Of a stretch of DNA of 64,000 nucleotides, positions 58,114-64,000 are shown piece by piece. Location of the stretch: the NCBI GenBank assembly GCA_010365215.1, contig JAAFGT010000006.1, forward strand, positions 1-64,000, given 5' to 3'. Positions within the stretch are counted from its first letter, which is position 1. Each line of letters opens with the position of its first letter. The position numbers and the translations under genes were made by a program. The stretch is from Acidipila sp. (GTDB lineage Bacteria > Acidobacteriota > Terriglobia > Acidiferrales > UBA7541). The notes beneath the pieces are model-generated. The model saw only the letters and a list, made by a program, of their open reading frames with translations. It had not been told where the DNA came from and made no database searches.

Positions 58114-59655
58114 TCAGGCCCAGTAGGTGCGGTCAAGAGTACGGTACTGGATGGCTTCGCTAAGGTGCTGCGGGGATATATCCGGCATTCCCGCCAGGTC
58201 GGCAATGGTCCGCGAGACCTTGAGGATGCGGTCATGGGCGCGGGCGGAGAGACCTAAGCGGGCGATGGCCGTCTCCATCAGCTTTTCGCCTGCGGCGGAG
58301 ATTGCGCAATGAGTGCGGATCAGCTTGGGGGGCATCAGCGCGTTCGAGTAGACGCGCTTCTCCGTGGCAAAGCGCTGGCGCTGACGCTCACGCGCGGCGA
58401 GGACGCGGGCGCGCACGTCTTTGGAGCCTTCAATCACCGTGTTCTCGCGCAGCTCACGATATTTCACCGTGGGAACTTCGATGTGGATGTCGATGCGGTC
58501 CAGCAGCGGGCCAGAGACGCGCGAGACGTAGCGCTGAATCTGCGGCGGCGAGCAGTGGCACTCGCGCGTGGTGTCCCCAAAATATCCGCAGGGGCAGGGG
58601 TTCATTGCCGCAGCCAGCATGAAGCGGGCGGGAAAGACCACGGAAATCGCCGCGCGGGCGATGGCCACGGTGCCTTCTTCGAGCGGCTGGCGCATCACTT
58701 CGAGGACATTGCGCTGAAATTCCGGAAGCTCATCGAGAAACAGCACGCCGTTATGCGCCAGAGAGACTTCGCCAGGTCGCGGCACGGCGCCGCCGCCGAT
58801 CAAGCCGGCATCGCTGATTGTGTGGTGCGGCGAGCGATAGGGGCGCGTGCCCACCAGGCCGCGGGAATCCTCCAGAACGCCGGCCACACTGTGGATGCGC
58901 GTGGTCTCAATGGCCTCGTCGAGGCTCATCGGCGGCAAGACGGTGGGGATGCGTTTGGCCAGCATGGTCTTGCCGGCGCCCGGCGGCCCGATCATCAGAA
59001 TGTTATGGCCGCCGGCGCAGGCCACCTCCAGCGCGCGCTTCGCGGCCATCTGCCCGCGCACATCTTTGAGGTCCACGGGATAGGCGCCGGCTTCCTGCAG
59101 CATGGCTTGCGCGTCCACTTTAACGGGCGCAAATGTTTCGGGCGCGTTGATCAGATCAACGGCTTGCAGCAGCGAGCGGACGGCATACACATCGACCCCG
59201 TCGACCACCGCCGCTTCGCGGGCATTCACTTCCGGCACCACCAGATTGCGGATGCCACGGTCGCGCGCGGCAATGGCGGCGGAAAGTGCGCCGCGCACGC
59301 TGCGCACGCCGCCATCGAGAGAGAGCTCACCGAGAAAAACAAATCCATCCAGCCGCTTGCCGAAGAAGGAGCCCTGGCAGCCCAGGATTCCCAGTGCCAT
59401 GGGCAGATCGAACACGGAGCCTTCCTTGCGCAGGTCCGCGGGCGCGAGATTGATGGTGACGCCCTGCGGTGCGGGAAAATCGAAGCCGCAATTCTTGAGC
59501 GCGGCCTTGATGCGTTCGCGGCTTTCCTTAACGGACGCGTCGGGAAGGCCCACGACGTTGAACTCGTTCATGCGACCGGAGCCGACATCCACCTCCACTT
59601 CGATGAGGTGCGCGTCGATGCCATACACGGCGGCGCTTAGTGATTTGAAAAGCAT
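58114..59655 (-). CDS. comM: ComM/YifB Mg-chelatase-like AAA+ ATPase
   Basis: This 513-residue protein matches the ComM/YifB family: the opening [38 protein letters not shown], then the Lon-like N-terminal part, Walker [14 protein letters not shown], Walker [11 protein letters not shown], the cysteine-bearing [10 protein letters not shown]...CHCS loop, and the C-terminal [18 protein letters not shown]. Characterised ComM promotes branch migration during natural transformation, so it is a helicase acting on recombination intermediates. The length fits the family (about 500). It is transcribed toward the HATPase-STAS pair, 150 bp away. Confidence 0.93.
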   Translation of the reverse strand: MLFKSLSAAVYGIDAHLIEVEVDVGSGRMNEFNVVGLPDASVKESRERIKAALKNCGFDFPAPQGVTINLAPADLRKEGSVFDLPMALGILGCQGSFFGKRLDGFVFLGELSLDGGVRSVRGALSAAIAARDRGIRNLVVPEVNAREAAVVDGVDVYAVRSLLQAVDLINAPETFAPVKVDAQAMLQEAGAYPVDLKDVRGQMAAKRALEVACAGGHNILMIGPPGAGKTMLAKRIPTVLPPMSLDEAIETTRIHSVAGVLEDSRGLVGTRPYRSPHHTISDAGLIGGGAVPRPGEVSLAHNGVLFLDELPEFQRNVLEVMRQPLEEGTVAIARAAISVVFPARFMLAAAMNPCPCGYFGDTTRECHCSPPQIQRYVSRVSGPLLDRIDIHIEVPTVKYRELRENTVIEGSKDVRARVLAARERQRQRFATEKRVYSNALMPPKLIRTHCAISAAGEKLMETAIARLGLSARAHDRILKVSRTIADLAGMPDISPQHLSEAIQYRTLDRTYWA

Positions 59656-59773
59656 GCGAGTGAAAGAAAACGTTTCCGGAAATCTTTGAGAGCGTAACTC
59701 AAAAGGTATCTTTCCGCCAGACGGGGATTCGAGGAGAGTTTGGTTCAGCGAACAGTTTGTGCAGCGCCAACGC

Positions 59774-62236
59774 TTAATTTGGGCGCGTCGCGCCCGGTAG
59801 CGACCCTGCGAGGACGGGAAAATTCATGCGGCGAAGCAGAGCCTGAAACCTCGGGTCCGGCCGCAGACTGTCGAGCTCCGGATCGATCTGAATCAGGCTG
59901 AGGAAAAACGAGCGCTGCTGGTAGGCCTGCTCGAGCTCGGCAAAAGCCTGGTTCTTATCACCGAGCGCTGTGTAGACAGTGGCCATAATATATCGGGAGA
60001 TATAGCTGGTCTTGGAGCGCGCCAGCAGCTCCCGCATGGTACGCTGCGCCAAGGCCTGCTGGCCCGCGAGAGTGTAGGCGCGCACCAATTCCGCGGTGGC
60101 CGTGAGGCTGGAGTCGTCAATTTTTCGCACCAAATGGAGCGCTGCGATCGCCTGGTCAAAGCGGCCCAACTGCTCGTATACCTGGGCTGAGCAATATACC
60201 GCGGCCCAATAATTGGAATCGAGGTCCAGAGTACGGCGCAGTTCCGCAGCAGCCTGCTCGTAGCGACGCGCATAGAGCAGAGCGAACCCCACGATATAGG
60301 AAATTTCCGGAGACAGGGGATCGAGCGCTGCCGCGCGCCGAGCCTCCACCAGGCCCTCGTCGGTGCGGCCCAACAGGATGAGGTATACCGAGTAGAATTC
60401 ATGCGCGGCCGGGTAATTTGGATTGAGTTCGAGCGCGCGCTTATACTCACGATCCGCCAGGGCCCAGTCGTAATCGTACCAGGTGGCCACCATCCCAAGC
60501 TCGACATGCGCCTCAGCGAGCGTATCGTCGAGTTCTGCGGCGCGACGTGCCGCTTCTTTCGCTTTGGGCATGGCTTCTTTGGGAGGAGTGATCCAGTCGG
60601 AAGCCCAGTTATAGCTAAAAGCGATTCCGGCATAAGGGAGAGCGTAGTTGGGATCGACGGCGATGGCTTGCTGGAGGTAGTCCATACCCTTCTCGATACC
60701 GTCCCGCGTCCCCTTGCTCGCGTAAAATCTACCTTTCAAATAAAGTTGATACGCCTCCGGATTTCCGGTTTGGCGTTTCTCGAGCCGCGCCATTTGCTGG
60801 TTGCTGAGCCGCAGGCGCAGCTTTCCGGCGATCTGATGGGCGATCTCCTGCTGCACCTCCAGCGCATCGGCCAACCCGCGATCGTACTGTTCGCCCCACA
60901 GGTGGCTGTTGTCATCAACTTCCACCAGTTCGGCGTGGACGGAAAGCTTGTCACCGCGCTGAGTGATTCTGCCAGCCAGAACGGCACGGACGCCAAGCTC
61001 GCGGCCGGCAGTGCGCGGGTCGACGCCTTTACCCTTGTAACGGAACACTGCGTTACGCGACATCACTTTCAAATTGGGCAGCTCTGACAGACTATCGATA
61101 AGGCTCTCGGTGATGCCATCGCCCAGGTAGTCCGTTTCCGGGTTGCCGCCCGCGTCGACAAAAGGCAAAACCGCCAGCGAGTCGATGACTGCGCCACGCG
61201 AGCGGAAAAACGCAAACCAGGCTCCCAGCGCGAGCAGTGCGGCGAGTGCGATTCCGGCTGCCGCCAACGCCGTCCTTCCCGGCCACCAGGGTTTCGCCGC
61301 CACAGAGGAAACTACAACGTTCGACGCAGCGTTCGATGCAGAAACGCGTCCCGAGTCGCTATCGCGTTTCAAGCGCAGGAGATCTCCTCGCAAGTCTGAG
61401 GCGCTCTGATAACGAAGATTGCGATCCTTCTCCAGCGCTTTGTTGATGATTTCCTCGAGCTTTGCCGGTAATTCGGGGTTCAGCCTGTTTGCCGGGCTTG
61501 GCGCGCGGTTGAGGATGGAATCGAAGATGACGCCAGTAGTGTCGCCACGAAATGGAGGGAGGCCAGTAGCCATTTCATATAGCACCGCGCCAAAAGAGAA
61601 CAGATCGGTGCGGGTGTCGAGCTCCAGGCCGCGCACCTGCTCGGGTGACATATAGACGACAGTGCCGATGACGGCGCCCGGGCTGGTGAGGTGGTCCTGG
61701 GGAGTGTCCATCGTTGCGAGCGACGCCGCCCCTGGCGATTGTGGCTGCGTTTCCATTTTTGCCAGGCCGAAGTCGAGAATTTTTGCCCGGCCTCGGGCGG
61801 TGACAAATAGATTGGCCGGCTTGATGTCTCGATGAATGATCCCTTTCGCGTGTGCGCCATCAAGCGCATCGGCAATTTGCGCTCCCAGATCGAGAAGTGT
61901 TTCGGGGCCCAATGCTTTGCCGTTGATCAGGTGGCGGAGCGTTTGGCCTTCCAGCAGTTCCATGACGATAAAGGCGCGGCCATCGACTTCGTCAATTTCG
62001 TGGATCGTGCAAATATTTGGATGATTCAGCGCGGAAGCGGCGCGAGCTTCACGGCGGAACCGCTCTAGCGCCTGCGCATCGAGGGCCAGCGCATCGGGCA
62101 GAAACTTCAGCGCAACGTGACGCCCCAGCTTGAGGTCTTCTGCCTCGTACACCACGCCCATGCCGCCGCCACCGATGGCGCGAAGTATACGGTAGTGGGA
62201 AACGGTCTGGCCCACGGGTTGGTAGGGCGAGCTCAT
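59774..62236 (-). CDS. Membrane Ser/Thr kinase with TolB-like and TPR regions
   Basis: This 820-residue protein starts with a Hanks-type kinase domain: [18 protein letters not shown] glycine loop, VALKF lysine, HRDIKPAN catalytic loop near residue 138, DFGLAK and MSPEQVRG. A membrane helix follows near 327-345 ([20 protein letters not shown]). The outer part has a TolB-amino-terminal/FlgO-like region ([43 protein letters not shown]) and then about six to eight TPR-like repeats ([20 protein letters not shown] and similar). It is probably a sensor kinase for envelope signals. There is no ribosome site; the promoter just upstream suggests an almost leaderless mRNA. Confidence 0.9.
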   Translation of the reverse strand: MSSPYQPVGQTVSHYRILRAIGGGGMGVVYEAEDLKLGRHVALKFLPDALALDAQALERFRREARAASALNHPNICTIHEIDEVDGRAFIVMELLEGQTLRHLINGKALGPETLLDLGAQIADALDGAHAKGIIHRDIKPANLFVTARGRAKILDFGLAKMETQPQSPGAASLATMDTPQDHLTSPGAVIGTVVYMSPEQVRGLELDTRTDLFSFGAVLYEMATGLPPFRGDTTGVIFDSILNRAPSPANRLNPELPAKLEEIINKALEKDRNLRYQSASDLRGDLLRLKRDSDSGRVSASNAASNVVVSSVAAKPWWPGRTALAAAGIALAALLALGAWFAFFRSRGAVIDSLAVLPFVDAGGNPETDYLGDGITESLIDSLSELPNLKVMSRNAVFRYKGKGVDPRTAGRELGVRAVLAGRITQRGDKLSVHAELVEVDDNSHLWGEQYDRGLADALEVQQEIAHQIAGKLRLRLSNQQMARLEKRQTGNPEAYQLYLKGRFYASKGTRDGIEKGMDYLQQAIAVDPNYALPYAGIAFSYNWASDWITPPKEAMPKAKEAARRAAELDDTLAEAHVELGMVATWYDYDWALADREYKRALELNPNYPAAHEFYSVYLILLGRTDEGLVEARRAAALDPLSPEISYIVGFALLYARRYEQAAAELRRTLDLDSNYWAAVYCSAQVYEQLGRFDQAIAALHLVRKIDDSSLTATAELVRAYTLAGQQALAQRTMRELLARSKTSYISRYIMATVYTALGDKNQAFAELEQAYQQRSFFLSLIQIDPELDSLRPDPRFQALLRRMNFPVLAGSLPGATRPN

Positions 62237-62244
62237 TGGCCGAA

Positions 62245-62273
62245 ATGGTAGGTGCGCTTAAGCATAAGGTCAA
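62245..62273 (-). promoter_or_regulatory. Probable promoter of the Ser/Thr kinase gene
   Basis: On the minus strand TTGACC (62273 to 62268), a 17-nt spacer and TACCAT (62250 to 62245) form a good -35/-10 pair. Transcription would begin about 2-3 nt before the ATG at 62236, which agrees with the lack of a ribosome site. Confidence 0.5.
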
Positions 62274-62471
62274 TAGCTGGGAGTTGGCTTTAGCGGCGCA
62301 CCGCTGCACAGCGGGGCAGGACGTGCGAGCAAGACCGTTAAGTTGAATTACTTGTCAGGAACCATTCTGATGGCGCGCTGCTTTACACATGCCACGTCCA
62401 GCTTTATAGTGGCGCAGGTACAAATCTTCCGAGGGAATTCGAGACGCAGCAGCATCAGCGAGGTGCGAACC

Positions 62472-63041
62472 ATGGGATTACTGGTGGGCCTGGCGGTAGT
62501 AGTGGTGCTGGTGTTTGTGATGATCATCAGCATTTACAACGGGCTGGTGAGCCTGAAGCTGCAAGCCGAAAATGCCTGGGCGGACATTGACGTGCAGCTC
62601 AAGCGCCGGCACGACCTGATCCCGAACGTCATTGAGACGGTAAAAGGATATGCGGCTCATGAAAAGGGTACGCTCGAAGGCGTCATTGCCGCGCGCAATC
62701 GCGCCATGAGCGCACAGGGTCCGGCCGCGCAGGGCGAGGCCGAAGGCGTGCTCTCCGGCGCGCTGCGGCAGGTGTTCGCGCTGGCCGAAGCGTACCCACA
62801 GCTCCGCGCGGTGGAAAGCTTTACCAGCCTGCAGAAAACACTTGCGGACCTCGAAGAGACGCTGCAGAACGCGCGGCGGTATTACAACGCCGTGGTTCGC
62901 GACTTCAATACCAAGATCGAGCAGTTCCCTTCGAACATCATCGCCGGAATGTTTAATTTCAAAGAGCGCGAGTTCTTCGAGTTGAAAGACTCCGCGGAAC
63001 GTGAAACCCCCAAGGTCAGCTTCGACGCAAAGCCGGCGTAG
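62472..63041 (+). CDS. lemA: LemA-family membrane protein
   Basis: This 189-residue protein starts at ATG 62472 (MGLLVGLAVVVV), with GAGGTG 7 nt upstream; the frame extends earlier but without similarity. One N-terminal membrane helix is followed by the LemA pattern: YNGLVSLKLQAENAWADIDV, QLKRRHDLIPNVIETVKGYA, LQKTLADLEETLQNARRYYN, VRDFNTKIEQFPSNIIAG and FKEREFFEL. LemA proteins are small coiled-coil envelope proteins of unknown biochemical role. It is followed almost immediately by a DUF2207 gene, a pairing often seen in bacteria. Confidence 0.93.
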   Translation: MGLLVGLAVVVVLVFVMIISIYNGLVSLKLQAENAWADIDVQLKRRHDLIPNVIETVKGYAAHEKGTLEGVIAARNRAMSAQGPAAQGEAEGVLSGALRQVFALAEAYPQLRAVESFTSLQKTLADLEETLQNARRYYNAVVRDFNTKIEQFPSNIIAGMFNFKEREFFELKDSAERETPKVSFDAKPA

Positions 63042-63042
63042 C

Positions 63043-64000
63043 GTGCGATTGGCCGGATTATTTCGCTGGAAAACTGCACCTGACGGTTGTGGGACTTCTC
63101 GCAGCCGCAGCCTGCGGCGCCCGGCCGCTGCGTCGCATTTGCTGCTGGCATGTGTTCTGTTCGCGGGCATTTTGTTGGCCGCCGCGGCACCGGCTACAGC
63201 GCGCACGCTTACTATCGCCCGCTTCGATGCCGAGGTGACCGTCAACGCCGACGGCACGCTCGACGTCAGCGAACGAATTGACGCGCGCTTTGCCGGCACA
63301 TGGAACGGCATCTACCGTACGATCCCCATCGAGTACAAGACCCCGCAGGGATTCGACTACACGCTGCTGCTGGATGTGGTCAGCGTCACCGATGGAGATT
63401 ATGCCGCGCTGCGCTATGAGACCAGCCGCGAGCGCCATTATCTCAAACTGAAAATCTATGTGCCGGGCGCCACAGACGCGACCCGCACGGTGAATATCAC
63501 CTACAAGGTCCATAACGGCGTGAAGTTTTTCGAGGATCATGACGAGCTGTACTGGAACATTACCGGTGACGAGTGGCCGGTGAGTATCGAACAGGCCAGC
63601 GCGAAGATACAGTTGCCCGCGGGGGCCGGCGGCCTCCGCGCAGTGGCCTACACCGGAGCCTTCGGCGCGCGCGCGCAGGACGCCGACGTCACCGTCGAAG
63701 GAAATGAGGTTCGCCTGTCGATGCGGCGCGCGCTGGCCTTTCATGAAGGCCTGACCGCCGTGGTGGGGTGGGACAAGGGGTTGGTGCGGCAACCCAGCGC
63801 CAGTGAAAACCTGTGGCTTTTTCTGCGCAGCAACTGGCCGCTGGTCATTCCCGTGCTGGTGTGGATCGTGGTCTTATTTTTCTGGCTGAATTATGGCCGC
63901 GATCCCCGAATGCGCCCCATCGCCGCGCAGTACGCGCCACCCGAAACGTTAACGCCGGCCGAAGCGGGCACGCTGGCGGACAACCGCGCCGACATGCGCG
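63043..64000 (+). CDS. DUF2207 membrane protein, C-terminus beyond window
   Basis: The frame is open from GTG 63043, two bases after the LemA stop, to the window edge (319 codons seen). The first ~50 residues form a long basic leader and a signal-like hydrophobic run (LLLACVLFAGILLAAAAPATA). The DUF2207 extracellular domain follows: FDAEVTVNADGTLDVSERI, WNGIYRTIPIEYK and FFEDHDELYWNITGDEWP. A membrane helix lies near residues 269-284 (WPLVIPVLVWIVVLFF), then YGRDP and PPETLTPAEAG at the edge, which is the typical start of its cytoplasmic part. Start choice is uncertain because no strong ribosome site is present. Function is unknown; coupling with LemA suggests a shared envelope role. Confidence 0.85.
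   Translation, partial: MRLAGLFRWKTAPDGCGTSRSRSLRRPAAASHLLLACVLFAGILLAAAAPATARTLTIARFDAEVTVNADGTLDVSERIDARFAGTWNGIYRTIPIEYKTPQGFDYTLLLDVVSVTDGDYAALRYETSRERHYLKLKIYVPGATDATRTVNITYKVHNGVKFFEDHDELYWNITGDEWPVSIEQASAKIQLPAGAGGLRAVAYTGAFGARAQDADVTVEGNEVRLSMRRALAFHEGLTAVVGWDKGLVRQPSASENLWLFLRSNWPLVIPVLVWIVVLFFWLNYGRDPRMRPIAAQYAPPETLTPAEAGTLADNRADMR

Noticed and set aside
58309-59640. Plus-strand frame of 443 codons opposite comM
   Set aside because: It lies entirely within comM, whose motifs are intact; its composition (Ala, Gly, His, Arg) is typical of antisense frames.

Overview
The window looks like a chromosomal segment of a GC-rich member of the Acidobacteriota (Koribacter/Terriglobia-type). 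The main reason is a tandem array of twelve ~800-residue permeases of the ADOP family (acidobacterial duplicated orphan permease: MacB-core plus FtsX halves in one chain, ending ALR[YHN]E). Supporting signs are the large Ser/Thr kinase with TolB-like and TPR regions, FabV, and a Crp/Fnr type common in this phylum. This assignment is inference from gene content, not a database result. I see no rRNA, tRNA, CRISPR array or transposase.

Left part, 1-5243. Five minus-strand genes: a secreted protein cut by the window edge, an outer-membrane beta-barrel, a Tat-exported ferritin-like protein and two single-domain response regulators. A plus-strand metallophosphoesterase follows. The ferritin-like gene and both regulators each have the same ~20-bp block upstream, so they probably form a small regulon.

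Central part, 5408-41791. A plus-strand export locus: HlyD/MacA-type adaptor, MacB-type ATPase, the decayed start of a permease, eight ADOP permeases, a second ATPase, four more permeases, then an NtrC-type sigma-54 activator and an NtrY-type histidine kinase. The permeases are mostly 10-150 bp apart. The array holds two interleaved permease lineages and one hairpin-like inverted-repeat element.

Right part, 41908-64000. A mixed block: a large secreted BNR/VPS10-repeat protein with a LolA-like partner, a membrane protein, FabV (enoyl reduction), SerC (serine synthesis), a class IV aminotransferase, M20 and M28 peptidases, a STAS/HATPase partner-switching pair, the ComM AAA ATPase, a Ser/Thr kinase, LemA and a DUF2207 protein cut by the window edge.

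The most unusual item is the two-gene unit at 49617-52407. A double-domain KaiC-like ATPase is followed 37 bp later by one continuous protein that joins a CheB-methylesterase-like domain to a complete Crp/Fnr regulator. By eye the base composition is clearly lower in GC than the neighbours, which suggests acquisition. I read it as a possible KaiC-linked one-component switch; the function is inference.
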